A stretch of DNA of 64,000 bases from Tenrec ecaudatus (GCF_050624435.1 NC_134546.1:79153700-79217699), one strand, 5' to 3'. Numbered from the stretch's first letter, positions 27,474 through 38,981 are shown. Made by a program: numbers and translations. The notes: a model not told the origin generated them from the sequence alone.

Positions 27474-27881
27474 TCTCTAGCACACTACACGGCTGTGTTC
27501 TCAGGATTCACAGAGCTCAGTTTTAAATAACTTGGCTCTTGGAAATTCCCTTTGTTGATGCTGACTCGTGACTGGAGAGATGGATTGTAATTTCCCATCA
27601 TGTTATTACCCCAACTCACGCCAGGCCCTTTCCTGGAGCCTGGCAATCCAGTGCACATAACAGGTAAAGAGAATCCGGAGACAGCACAGGTGAGATACAA
27701 GGTCTGTGAGGGCTTCACCCGTCCAGGGCCTGACTCTTATTAGCTGCACCTGAGCCAGGACACCTGGCGATGAAGAGAAACTGAATTGTGCTCAAATGCT
27801 GCATCCCCAGACTTCATGTAGGAATCCCTGAAGCACTCACCTCCCAGAGTTGCCACCAGAAAAAACCCACACATGCTTCAT
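27474..27881 (-). pseudogene. IGHV pseudogene, V4-like (clan II), inverted
   Basis: The leader exon (27881-27841) starts ATG and encodes MKHVWVFSGGN, like the MKH start of V4 leaders, and is followed by donor GTGAGT. The intron is 77 bp. The V exon starts at 27763 after CATCGCCAG, with V-REGION from 27752. Framework pieces are QVQL, VKPSQTLYLTCAVSGFS, NYNPSLQSRVSI and LKLSSVNPENTAV followed by a stop before CAR. Breaks: one inserted base near codon 6, a one-base loss in FR2, and loss of the two Tyr before the second Cys creating TAG. It is on the minus strand while the other four V relics are plus. Confidence 0.9.
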
Positions 27882-28489
27882 GTTCATGTGGATAAGATTT
27901 AGGACACCCCAAAATGCTCCCCAGAGTAACGAGTATTTTGAATTTAAGTATATGCGTGCTGTGGCTTCATGTGGGTGTCGAAGAGGTATTTTCATGTTGG
28001 GTGTGCATTTGTACATCAAGGTGAACAGGATAAAGTGAGGCCCCTGGGTCTGCTCCTCCCACTCAAAGAATGCTGCTGGCAGCGCCTTTAGGGTAACCCA
28101 GATTTCTTCTGAAGTCTTCACTTTATCTGCTGCAGAGTTCTCTGAATCCACACAAGAGTGTAGTTTGTTCTGGGAGCTATATGCAGCCACAAAGCGAGAA
28201 CATTTTTATTCCCAGTGATAGGTAGAGGCAGATATCAACACAGAGAAAGAAACAAACAGACAGACAGAAAGGAGGATAAATGACTATGTAAATAGATAGC
28301 TAATGAAAATATCCACCACACACCAGGGCCTATCTCTTCTGATTTATGACACCTACGTTAGTGTATATTTAAACCATGGAATGTTGTGGTGTGATTAGAC
28401 AACATCCAAATCACCAAAAATAATGCTAAATTGGGTAACCATGTCTTTACTTCAAATTTACTGCCATATGTCTTCATACCAAGTTTAAC

Positions 28490-29095
28490 TCATGTGATGG
28501 TATTTTCAATTGCTTCATGTACATGTGAAAGTTGAGCATTGAATAAAGAAGAATGAAGAATCATTGCATGTGAACTGAGGTGCTATTGAGGAATACTGGA
28601 ATTACCACGGACTTTCAAAGGAATCAACCATGTGGATCGCAGAGTAAAGGTTAACTGATGAACCACCAGCAGCAGAAGCTCCGCAGGAGAAAGACTGGAC
28701 TTTCTATTCATGTAAACCGTTAGTCTTGGAAACCCACAGGACGGTCGCTATTAGTCAGCACTGACTTAATGCTCGTGGTTTTTGTTTGGGCAAAGGAACA
28801 AACAAATCTTTCTTGGAGTCGTATATCCAGATTATTCCTTAGAAACAAGGATGATGGTACTTAATCTCACATTTTTTGAACATGATATCAAGAGGGTCCA
28901 GTACTTGGAAAAGTGTGTCATACTTGGCAAATTAGAGGGCAGTCAAATAGAGTAAGGCCCATGAGGATACGGAATGACAATGGCTTCAATAATGGGCTCA
29001 GAGTGATGAACCATAATGAAGATGACTCAATATTGTACATTGGTTTGTTCTTTTGTGTATAGGGTTGTTGAGTTGGAAATGAATTAACTGAACTA
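28490..29095 (+). mobile_element. RTE (BovB-type) LINE 3' end, split by an AfroSINE
   Basis: The left part shows TTCATGTACATGTGAAAGTT then GAGCATTGAATAAAGAAGAA, corresponding to the CESW-MNKED region of the RTE C-terminus. The right part (28791 on) shows ACAAACAAATCTTTCTTGGA, CTTAGAAACAAGGATG and AATGGGCTCAG. An AfroSINE occupies 28624-28790. Confidence 0.65.
28624..28790 (+). mobile_element. AfroSINE nested in an RTE element
   Basis: Body motifs AGGAGAAAGACTGGACTTTC, GTTAGTCTTGGAAACCCACA and GGTCGCTATTAGTCAGCACT are in AfroSINE order. CAAAGGAA occurs on both sides (about 28616-28623 and 28791-28798), consistent with a short target duplication. The RTE sequence resumes after it. Confidence 0.75.
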
Positions 29096-29119
29096 ACCCC
29101 CACAAAAAATAAAATGTAC

Positions 29120-29575
29120 ACAGTTAAGAGTGAAAGGGGTGGAGGTTAGCCTGTCAATAAGGTAGCAGCTTGATGACCTCTTTGGAGGCACTAAGGAGAC
29201 AAAAAGCTCACTGGGGGAGGGACCATTCCCCCCCACTAGACATCACTTTTGACAAGCCACATGGAGAAAGGCTGATGGAGCCGGAGCCCTGGGAGTTGTA
29301 GGAGCCATGTGGAGACCCCTGCCAGTGCTGACGCGCTTCTACTGCCACTGGATTCACAAGATGTTTCACCCATTGGCCTATGATCTTCCTGCATCCATCA
29401 TTAATTGGCTGTGTGAGTGTAACAAAGAAATTATGGACTAGTATTGCACATCTGGGCTAATATTGGGCTTATGGACTTGATCTGGACTGGGCTGGGGTGT
29501 TTTCTTAATACCCAATTGCTCTTGTATATAAAGTTTTTTCTTATACACGAGTGTCTATGAATTTGTTTCTCTAGT
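29120..29575 (-). repeat. Unclassified 0.5-kb interspersed repeat, reversed copy
   Basis: Read on the minus strand it begins GTAGACTAGAGAAACAAATT, then has CCAGCCCAGTCCAGATCAAG and CAGGGGTCTCCACATGG, the same order as the copy at 4287-4792. It is the most complete copy of the family in the window. Confidence 0.6.
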
Positions 29576-30146
29576 CTACATAGACTTACAAATATGCTGA
29601 AACCAATATTTATTGATACTTATATCCTGGAAAACGTATGGTTACATAAATTCATACAAAGTTCTCACACAGGATATTCATACAAGGATTGCATATGAAT
29701 GAGACAAATAAGAATTGAAGAGAGATTGAGAATATTGAAGCACATGATGGCCTCCCTTTCATGGTTCTGCAATTTACTAGTTAAACTAACTGAATACGAG
29801 CTCAGTGTATATACTACCAGGATCATCACCTACTTGTGTTCTCCTAAAGGCAGGCTGGGAGTTATTCACAAGGCGTTTGAAGGGGCTGAGCTTGGAAATC
29901 ATCCCAGATTTGTGGTCTCTGGATTAACAGACTAAATAAAATGTGGTCTTCTGTGATGTCTTCAAAAGCCACCAAGCTGTATGTAAAGATGGATAAAAAA
30001 CAATGAGCATGTTAAGTGATATGTTCTTGAATGAAAAGATAGAAAAGGAAGTTAGTGGTGTCCCTCTTAAAATAAATAATATCTTCAAAAAGATCTGTTG
30101 CAGAAGCAGGACATCCAGAATGCTCATTGGAAGTTAAGAGACAGGT
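29576..30146. other. No gene recognised
   Basis: A 78-codon plus-strand frame (29699-29935) is open but matches nothing that I know, and it has no start context or splice signals that I trust. Confidence 0.35.
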
Positions 30147-30195
30147 TTTTTAAAAAATAATTTTATTGGGTTTCGTACAATTCTTATCACAAACC
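30147..30195 (-). mobile_element. L1/HAL1 3' stub
   Basis: Only the final few dozen bases of the 3' end remain: on the plus strand a T/A-rich start, then AATTTTATTGGGTTTCGTAC and AATTCTTATCACAA. Confidence 0.55.
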
Positions 30196-30199
30196 TATC

Positions 30200-33060
30200 T
30201 TGGATAATGGAGCAGTGAGCTAATTTCTGGGTCAGTACTATGAAAGTATGAGTAATTTCACTGGAGAAAGACGAAGTTTCTATGCCCACACATAGTTACA
30301 GTGCAAGAAACCTCCGGGGCAGTTCTACCCACAACTTTAAAGTTACTCTGTGTTGGAATCATTGCTTTTTTTTTTTAAGCTGATCAATTTGTATTTATTT
30401 TAACATTTTACTAAATAAAGCCAAATAAAATCTGTTGGCCTCATGGTGTTGGGTTTGAGGCAGGGGAGGGCAGGGGGTGGGTGGCCTCTGTCCTCTTTGG
30501 CCCACACACTGCTGCCCCTCCCATGACTGCAGCTGCACAAGGCTTCCTGAGAAGTCCACATCCCCAAACCAAGAGAGAGGGGTATACGAGGGGTTTTTAC
30601 AAACATTAATTATAAAAAAGAGCTATAGGTCGTTGGGACGGGGAAGCAGCCCCAAACGGGCTGGGGCAGGGGGAGGCTGGAACCCAATGGGGGAGTAGCA
30701 GCATGGGTGAACCTCAGGCCCCACCACAGATGGCCCTGCCCCAGCCCTCCCCATGGAGACCATAAATAACTTAATAGCAATGTCCTTGGCAGGGGCAGCT
30801 CCCGGCATGCAGTGGTGCAGCTGAGCCAGGCAAGCGCAGTCCCAGCCCTGGGGGATCACAAGATACCCCAAGGCTGCTTCAGGGCAGTGTGGTACTTGAG
30901 GGCAGAGGACCCATAGCGGCGGGACAGGTCCTGGTGGAATTCCTCCTTCAGGGTCCGCAAGCAGTGGCGGTAGGTGGGGTTGGAGCGGAAGCGGGAGATG
31001 CCCAGGCTGGGCACGTGGGGCACGTGAATGGTAAACGCTTCCGGCAGGACCAGGAACTCATATTCCTAAGCATCCAGCTCCTCCATGTGGGCCACCTTGT
31101 TCCAGCCAAAGCCCACAAAGCGAGCATTGTAGCGGGGACAGTCACGCGGCAGCACCACGTAAGGCTCGTAGTGCGCTGCCCACTGCACTGGGTACGGGGC
31201 CTGCGCCACCCTCCAGCGGGCGTACTCCGGGGGCGCATGACCCTGGGGCCGCACGTCGCACCTGAAGGTGAAGAGAGCGCCAGCATCCAGCAGGGCCAGC
31301 AGCTCAACCTCGGAGTAGGGAAGCGGAGGCGGTAGTGCAGGCTCTCGAAGGGCGCCTCCCCAGCTCCTGATGCTCAAGGGAGGCCCTGAGGGAGTCGTAG
31401 AGGGAGTGGACCGGCAGGAAGTCGATGTCGCTGAGGAAGACGTGGGACGTGAGGGCCTGGGCCAAGGCCACGTTGCGCAGATGGTTGACCGGGTAGAGGG
31501 GCCTCTCCGGGTACACCATGTGGTAGGCCACGTTGCGCCACACCGAGAGCACCGGTGAGTCCTCCACAAAGTGCAGGAACTGCTGGGCCTCGGCGTCGGC
31601 CAGGTCAGTTGCACAGGACTTCCAGCATCTGCAACCGGTCCATGGAGAGCTGGGCCACCAGGGTGATGTCGTGGCGCCTGGGTGGTGACAGCTCAAAAGG
31701 CAGGGATGTGAGGTGCGCGCGGGCCGCAGTGAGCCGCGGCTGCTAGAACTCAAAGCAGGCTGCGTCCTCATCTAGCTGTGCCAGGGCGAGCTGCAGCTGC
31801 GCAGCCTGAGGTGGGGCTGGCTCGGGCACCCAATCAGTTCTCTGCACAGTAGCAGGTTCCCGTCATACTCCAGGAAGGTCAAGTGGAGGTTGCGGAAGAG
31901 TTCCACATGCTTGTTTTTCACCCGGAACTTCTTTGGTGAGTTGCAGGGCATCACCTTCAGGTCTGACGCCTCAAAGTAGCAGTGCTCAGCCAGCGTGTGG
32001 TCAGACAGCTGCATGTCCCAGGTGCAGGGCAGCAGCAGCAGCCCTGGGTGATCCTTGAGGACAGCATTGAAGATGCCCTGGTGAGCCAAAGAGGTGGCCG
32101 ACAGGGTGAGGAGCACTCTTCTCGCAGTTGCTTCCACATCTGCTCCCAGCCAGCCTGCCGAAGCCCGTCTAGTCTCAGGAGGATGACGCCTGTGTTAAAT
32201 CCATACCCAAGGCGGGCTAGGGCCTGTGGTTCTTCCAGAGCTTGCCCAGATACCAGTCACTCTGGTTCTCCACAAGACCAATCATCTGCTTGTCAGAAAG
32301 TGAGCAAAAAATGCCCAGAGCTCCGCGATGTCAGAAGCAAAGGTGACGTCTGTGTTGGGGACAATGACCCGGGCCAGGTCAGAGGGCAGGGCACCGGGCA
32401 GCACTGGTTTCAAGAGCCCATAGAGGCCAGAGTAGTGGGTGTTGGGGATCCAGGAGACCTGGGACTGGAACTCATCAGCATTGTAGAAGCTGACTCGGAT
32501 GGCAGGTATCATCCACTAGTGGAAGTGTCTCCAGGATGTTCCTGGCCACCGCGCCCGTCACCAAGTGGAGGCGCAGGGCGTTTCTCCTTTAGAAGAGTAG
32601 GGATTTGACCGGGGTGACCACATCCCCGCTGGAGTTATAGCCTGCACATACGATGGCCACATGCAAAAGCTCGCACTTGGGCAGCAGCGACCACCGTGGG
32701 ACACAGGCTGAGCGGTGGTGGTCCCACGGCAGGGCTCCGTCTAGCACAGCAGGACCTCGCAGTCGCCCTTAGTTCAGGTCCAGGCCAAGCAGGTAGAAGC
32801 CGAGCAGCAGCAGCAGTGCAGCGGCCCCCAGGGCGAGGTGCACACCTCCAGGCTGTGGGCTCCAGCACGGGCCCTTGGGAGCCGGCAGGGAAAGCTGGGG
32901 GCCAGCCCTGAGCAGTGCGGCCCGAAGGGGTCCCCCCGTCCTGGCCTCCGCACCGCCTCGCCACACTCACCTGCTCCTGCGGCCCGACTGGCCCAGCGGT
33001 CCCTCCCGGAATTATTTCTATGGCAGTGAGTTTGTATCTTTTGTTTTTGGTCTCTTGGAA
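30200..33060 (+). mobile_element. AfroSINE split by the LARGE2 retrocopy
   Basis: The left part (30200-30365) has CACTGGAGAAAGACGAAG, AAACCTCCGGGGCAGTTCTA and the start of the GTCGGAATCGACTCG region. The right part (33008-33060) resumes with TATGGCAGTGAGTTTGTATC. Joining them across the retrocopy restores the SINE order. The coordinates given span the insert. Confidence 0.75.
30366..33007 (-). pseudogene. LARGE2: Processed pseudogene of LARGE2 (GYLTL1B)
   Basis: LARGE2 is a Golgi bifunctional xylosyl/glucuronyltransferase that builds matriglycan on alpha-dystroglycan. This copy is intronless and ends in 11 A's (plus-strand T's 30366-30376), with AATAAA signals just before. Visible pieces on the minus strand: a membrane-anchor segment ALGAAALLLLLGF (about 32840), [20 protein letters not shown], the GT8-type region [13 protein letters not shown] with NTDVTF (DTD expected in the metal-binding motif), SDIDFLP in the second domain, [17 protein letters not shown], and a C-terminus ending at stop 30856-30858. 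Premature stops (for example DA-stop-EYEF) and frameshifts kill it. The plus-strand frames at 30889-31335 and 31982-32608 are shadows. Confidence 0.92.
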
Positions 33061-35166
33061 GAAGTACAGGACAAATGCTATTAAAAAGCAATGATAATGA
33101 CGTATCATCCTCAATTCATGGGACATGTTATGAATGGGATCCTCTGAAGAAAGAGACACAATTGTTTGTTTTTTTAAAAAAGTTCAAGAAAAATAAACCA
33201 CCTTTAGTGGCTGTGTTTTTAATAATAGCACAATAATTGTGTTAATTATGTAAGGCAAGGTAAAGAAACTGCAAGCCTAGGAAGGATTTCATCTGTTGTA
33301 TAAAGGGACATTACCAGTGAGAAATGTTTCTGCAGGGCTTTTTATCAACATAAATAAATATGAGGAAAAGGAATTTCGGCTTATTGACCAATTGGACACA
33401 TTTCAATCACACTCATTCTTTTGATGAAGCCATGAGAGGATACGTCCAACAGTGTAAGAGCCAAATCTGCCATCTTTAAAAATCTAAAGAAAATATTTCA
33501 GTGCCTGATGGAATAAAGAAAACTGTAGTGAAGAAGCAATGGTGACTCTGGACGAGCTAAGAATTCATGTCCTCTGGTAGACCTTTATATCTGGACTCTA
33601 CTCAGGAAGTTTATGGCACATTTCAAAAAACCAAGGCCCAGTCTGGTATGCTGATACCTTATATAACAAGCCTCAAGGCACATAAGGAAGACCATCACAG
33701 TTATCCAGTGCTTGGAACCACATATGCATTTGATAGCAATAGACTGCTTCAGAAAGCTCCATCCCTTGTTGCCCGCCCATCACACTTTTACCTTATAATC
33801 TAACCTCAGGTTTCCAGTGATTCCTATCTGACCTTACTCTGTGTAATGCAAATACCCTAGGTTTCTGTAGCACTCACCATTTTGTAGTACAGCATCAGGA
33901 AGTCAAATCGATGCACTCTCTAAATAAAAAGCAGAGACACTAGGAAATTTGGATTCAGGTGAATGAATTTGGTTCACAACCATTCGGAAGTTCAAATCCT
34001 TGTGATGCTTAAGTGTGCAAGACAGCAGTCCCAGGTTTCTGGCTCCCTAGACTGGACTGTATTTTGTTATGTGTGGCCAATCTGCAACCTGAAACTGAAG
34101 AGGAGTGATCATTTAGGTATGTCAGGTTGTTGGCCTGCACTTCTTGCCCTAAGGAGTGACCACCCCGTGCCCCTGAGCTGAAGATTAGGATTCAAACTGA
34201 TGTATTTGTTTTAAAGACAGAGCCCACGCTATCCAAATAGAGTCCATTCTTCTCTTCCTCAGGTCCCCTTCATTGACATTCATGTAATAGAAGCAGGTAT
34301 TTCCTAGTCTCAGAGGATGAATGGATTCCAGGTGTTCCTGAAAGGCAATTATGACCCTGGATTACTGTACAGCCTTGGGAGTTCAATGCTTAAGTTGAGT
34401 GTTGACCTAGGTTTTGAAAGGTTGACTTCGAAGAGGAACCCACACACTTTAATTCGTTATCAAAATAGGTGAATTTTCAGGAAGAATCTGTTTTCAAGCC
34501 AAGTCAGTAAACTTATTGCTACAATATTCTTATGCTAGTTTTATTGCTATAAAAACATTTACCATGTACTTTAAAATTTTACAGAATTATGAGGTGTGAT
34601 CAATTATTTCAGTGCTGAAACTATCTGTGTACCTTTCTACCAACAATTTCTTCCCCTTTACATGTTTTTATCCTTTCCCCTGATTATCTCACTATAACAC
34701 CCACATCTCACCCATAGTTTTGGAAATCTAGGGAGAGATAAAAAGCTAGTATCTTGGCACCACTTGTGAAACTTGCTCGACCAGGAGCCTGGAGATGTAG
34801 TAACACAAAACGAATGTGATGGGAAGAGGCTAAGCTGTGATAAAGTAGAGAGATATTAGCCTGACGTCGCTAGTCGGATATCCTGGTTTGATGTCATTGA
34901 CATTGCCCTTTTCAACCCCCAGAGAGTTTCTTAGTCAGGGAGTTGTGAAGTGGCAGTTATTTGTCAGTGGTGTATGTTTGTGACCCTATAAAACCAGTAT
35001 GCAAGTCAGGTTACTAGAAAAATACACAATTTATCTTTGACTCTGTCATATCTAGTCGTTATAAATATTTGGAATATAAGGCTCACCATTCCCCTAGGTA
35101 TTAAGTCCAGGTTTCAATCTCAGAGCTCTGAGGCAGGCTGGTTAAAGAACAAAGTTGGACGTACTA
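33061..35166. other. No gene recognised
   Basis: About 2.1 kb of AT-rich sequence with small unsupported frames (33567-33803 and 33963-34181, plus). No V segment or named repeat was seen. Confidence 0.4.
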
Positions 35167-35179
35167 GATCAACATTCTT

Positions 35180-35795
35180 TCTTTAAAAAAAATCATTTTA
35201 TTATGGACTCATACAACTCTTATCACAATCTGTACATACATCCATTGTGTAAAGCACATTTATACATTTGCTGTCCTCATTATTCTCAAAACATTTGCTC
35301 TCCACCCAAGCCTCTGGCATCAGATCCTCATTTTTCCCCTCCCTGCCCACCCGCCCCTCCCTCAGGAACCCTTGATAATTTATAAATTATAATTTTGTCA
35401 TAACTTGCTTTGTCCCATGTCTCCCTTCACCCACTTTTCTGTTGTCTGCCCCCCAGGAAGGAGGTCACATGTAGATCCTTGAAATCAGTTCCCCCTTTCC
35501 AACCCACCCTCTCAATTCCCTCCCAGTATTGCCATTCACACCACTGGTCCTGAGGTGATCATCCGCCCTGGATTCCCTGTGTTTCCAGTTTCCATCTGTA
35601 CCAGTGTACATCATCTCATCTAGCCAGGCTTGCAAGCCCATTTGTAGGCCACTGGACATCCCCTTACAGAAGGGTCTTTGGGAGGAGACGGGCCAGTCAG
35701 GGTGCAATGTAGAAACAATGAAAAATAGAACTTTTCTCTAGTTCCAAAAACCTTCCTCTCACCCCCCTCCACTGTCATGATCTGAATCCTACCTT
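35180..35795 (-). mobile_element. Twin-primed L1/HAL1 3' insertion (5' inversion)
   Basis: The 3' part (35180-35632) is in minus orientation, starting with the T-rich tail and CTCTTATCACAATCTGTACA. At about 35633 the orientation flips: 35633-35795 is plus (GACATCCCCTTACAGAAGGG to CCTACCTT). In consensus order the inverted piece ends exactly where the minus piece begins (the plus piece stops at CCTACCTT; the minus piece, read 5'-3', starts TTGCAAGCCTGGCTAG). Flanks GATCAACATTCTT (35167-35179) and GACCAACATTCTT (35796-35808) are a 13-bp target duplication with one mismatch. Confidence 0.85.
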
Positions 35796-35982
35796 GACCA
35801 ACATTCTTAATCTAAGTTTGAGTAATTTTAACTCCTTCCAGAAAAAGTTAGTTTATGAAAAAAAATCCCCAAAAAACACCCCATATGGTGATAGTAAGTC
35901 AGGAGATCTACAGCTACTTTGCATTGGATGAATCAGGGGAACAACAGCTCTTTACAGTGTTGGAAAGATATTACATTGAGGA

Positions 35983-36794
35983 AGAAAGCTAATGGTACCC
36001 AGCTATCAAAAGACATAGCATCTGTTGTGTTAAAACCTCGAAGATAAACAAGTGGCCATCTAGTTCAGAAGCAACAAAAGCCCTCAAGGATGAAACACAT
36101 CAGCCTGTGTGACCACGAGTTGTCGAAGGGATCAGGTATCAAGCATCATGGAACAAAAAAAAAACTCATATCCTTGTAAATGTGGGTGAGTACAGAGGGG
36201 ACTCTCAAAGCCCATCAGTAGCCAACCGGACACTCCCTTACTGAAGGGTTGTGGGGGGGGGAGATGAGCCAGTCAGGGTGCATGGTAGCAACGATGAAAC
36301 ATATAACTTTCTTCAAGTTTTTAAATGCTTCCTGCCCCCACTATCATGATCCCAATCCTACCTTACAAATCTGGCTAGACCAAAGGATGTACATTCGTAC
36401 AGATAGCAACTGGAAACAGGGAATCCAGGACAGACGATTCCTTCAGGACCAGTGATGAGAGTGGCAATGCCTGGAGGGTGGAGGGAATGTGAGGTAGAAA
36501 GGGGGAACTGATTACAAGAATCTACGTATAGCCACCTCCCTAGAGTATGGATAGCAAAGAGGGCGGGGGGAAACATCAGACAGTGTAACATGACAAAATA
36601 ATAATTTATGAATTATGAAGGGTTCATGAGGTAGGAGGTAGTGGGGAAGGAGGGGGAAATGAGCAGCCGATATTAAGGGCTCAAGTAGAAGGCAAGTGTT
36701 TTGAGAATGGTGATGGCAACCAATGAACATATGTGCTTGTAATGTGGTTGTGATAAGAATTGCATGAGCCTCAAGCAAAATGATATATTTTTAA
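35983..36794 (+). mobile_element. L1/HAL1 3'-UTR insertion
   Basis: A plus-strand copy running from within a 250-bp module (GGTACCCAGCTATCAAAAGA) to the 3' end (GATAAGAATTGCATGAGCC). The left flank AAGATATTACATTGAGGA (35965-35982) and right flank AAGATTATTACCTTGAGGA (36795-36813) form a target duplication with one indel and one mismatch. A 77-codon and an 88-codon minus-strand frame over it are not genes. Confidence 0.78.
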
Positions 36795-36814
36795 AAGATT
36801 ATTACCTTGAGGAT

Positions 36815-37300
36815 TGGGTTCACCTGACTAAAACATGCTATTGTCAATGGCTTCCTCTGCATGTGAAAGGTGGGCAATGAATTAGGCAGACAGAAGAATA
36901 ATCAATGTGGTTGAGTTGTGGTTCTGGCCAAGAACACCCCAAGTACCATTAATAGCCATGGTACAAACAAGTCTGTCTTGGCAGAAGCAATATCAGAGAA
37001 GTAATATCAGAGGACTGCTTAGCGGTAAAGATGGTGAAAGTTCGTATAATATACTTTGTACAAGTTATCAAGAGAACAGTCCCAGGAGTAGGACATTAAG
37101 TTGGGTAAAGTAGAGGGGCAGTGAAAAATAGAATCCCTCTATTAAATGGACTAACAAATGACTGCAACAATGGGTTCATCCTAAATTGTGAGGTTGGCAC
37201 AGGAGAGTGCTGTGATTTGTTCTGTTGTGCCTCGGTCCCCGTGAGATGGAACTGACTCCATGACAGCTAATATGACAAGAGCCCCAGAAACCACAAATAA
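36815..37300 (+). mobile_element. RTE (BovB-type) LINE 3' end
   Basis: The longest uninterrupted copy here. It has GGCTTCCTCTGCATGTGAAA, GTGGGCAATGAATTAGGCAG, AACAAGTCTGTCTTGGCAGA, TGACTGCAACAATGGGTTC and the end GTGAGATGGAACTGACTCC. The order corresponds to the RTE C-terminal coding region and short 3' UTR. The 68-codon frame at 36907-37113 is a remnant of it. Confidence 0.68.
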
Positions 37301-38474
37301 ACACCCAAGACATGCACAAAGACATGCTATTGTGCTAGTTATGTTTACGAAGTTATTTCTCTTATTAAAAGAGGGAAGAGGTTTCTTTAGTTAAAAAAAA
37401 GGAACGAACAAGGTGACAACAAAATCAGTGAGGACTTCCTACCCCTCATTATACCATTCTTTTGGAAACGAGCTGAAGGCACTTCTCTAAGCTCCACACA
37501 GGATGCCATACGACAGAGCGTTTTCATGATTGTGGGCTGTAGTGTAAGGACAGCACACAGTCATCGGTTGCAAGTGACATTTTGTCTTTCAAGGGAAGTG
37601 TAAATCATATAGGCCTCTACATTGAGGGGTCAGCTGGAAGATCACAGGATCCAGCAGAACAAGAGACTATTGATAGTTGAGTGGGTTTCAGGCTGCTTAA
37701 AAGGTCTATGAGCAATTGAATCAAAATAAAATTTCATGAGACCCTTCCAGCCTAATTGTAAGAGAAATAAAAATTAAAGATTCTGGCATCTAGAGACCAG
37801 ATTATTCACATAGGATGAATAAACACTTCCCCCCCCTGTTTTGTTTAAGTTATTGGGCTCACATATAAAAGTAGTTTTGAAAGAACCCTTACTAATACTT
37901 TCTAGGAGATGAGGAATAACCTGTTTTCAGTGTCCCTGTTGGCCTCACCTGCGACCTTAGGCTGCTCCTGTTGCAAAAGGTGGATAGACTGGCATCAGGT
38001 GAGTCTATGTCAACTTTCTCGTCGCCACTTGGGAGAACGACCAGGAGGCCCATTTGGGCAACTGGCTGGAGATGCTGCGATGGGCACATGCGCCTTGGGC
38101 ACCTCCATTAGGAGCCCTGTCCCCTTCCTCTGGGATCGAGTGGGGACTTATTTTTCTCGTTGCCACTTGGGAGGTCAACTGGAAGGTCCTGTTAGGGCAG
38201 CAATAGATTGCAGGGAGGGAGCTGCTGTGCTCCATAGGAAACCCCGACAAAGAACCGGTTGTCTACCAACAGATTAGCACCACGATCCCCAACAACACGA
38301 GGTGCGTGACAGGTGAGCAAGGGAGCTGCCACCTTTCTGGTCCCAGCGCACAGTGGGGACTCACATCCACAGACAGCCACAGCCCAGGCCGACAGGGTTG
38401 GAGGTTATCCAAGCCCAATGGAGGCTCCCTGGTGGTGTCCTGTCCTTCCTGCAGTTTAAGAATCTTTCTGTCTT
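37301..38474. other. No gene; local repeat at 38.0-38.2 kb
   Basis: No coding sequence was recognised. Two related pieces, CTTTCTCGTCGCCACTTGGG (about 38014) and TTTTCTCGTTGCCACTTGGG (about 38151), show a local duplication with a period near 137 bp. The 122-codon plus frame at 37909-38277 crosses both but matches nothing known. The region from 38000 to 38450 is GC-richer than its surroundings. Confidence 0.35.
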
Positions 38475-38981
38475 AATCCCACAGATGGCAGCTTCGCCCC
38501 ATTGGCCCCTCAACTAAGCCCAGACTCCCAATGGAAACCTAAGGTTCCTCTCCTTCTGAACAAGGTTACCATAGAAACAACACATCCCCATTAGGGTAAA
38601 ACTAATCTGTCTCAAGACGGTCTAAACCCAGCTCACGTATCCCATTAGTGGGCGAATCATCCAATGTTTGGTGAATTCTGCTTCACAGAAATAAAAAGAG
38701 CTGACATCAAAGGAACAAAAAGTGAAGTCGCTGTGAATGGTTGGCCGCAACAAGCCAGTTATCCCTGTGTTAACTTTTCTGATACCTACTGCTTAAAACT
38801 CAAAAGGTCAATAGGATCATGAGGCCCCGCTTTCACGGTCTGTATTCGTACTGAAAATCAAGATCCATCGAGCTTTTGCCCTTCTGTTTCACAAGAGTTT
38901 CTGTCCTCCCTGAGCTCGCCTTAGGACACCTGCGTTACATTTTCCAGGTGTACCGTCCCAGTCAAACAACCCACCTGACCC
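38475..38981 (-). pseudogene. 28S rRNA pseudogene fragment
   Basis: The plus strand is the antisense of the 3' part of large-subunit rRNA. Diagnostic conserved stretches are CCCGCTTTCACGGTCTGTAT then TCGTACTGAAAATCAAGATC, GAGCTCGCCTTAGGACACCT, GGTAAAACTAATCTGTCTCA then AGACGGTCTAAACCCAGCTC, and ACAAGCCAGTTATCCCTGTG. It lies near the sarcin-ricin and peptidyl-transferase end of the molecule. Many substitutions and small deletions show that it is not functional. It is an isolated fragment of about 0.5 kb, so a retrotransposed rRNA piece is likely. Confidence 0.93.

Noticed and set aside
30889..32608. Long plus-strand frames (30889-31335, 31982-32608)
   Set aside because: They are the antisense of the GC-rich LARGE2 retrocopy.
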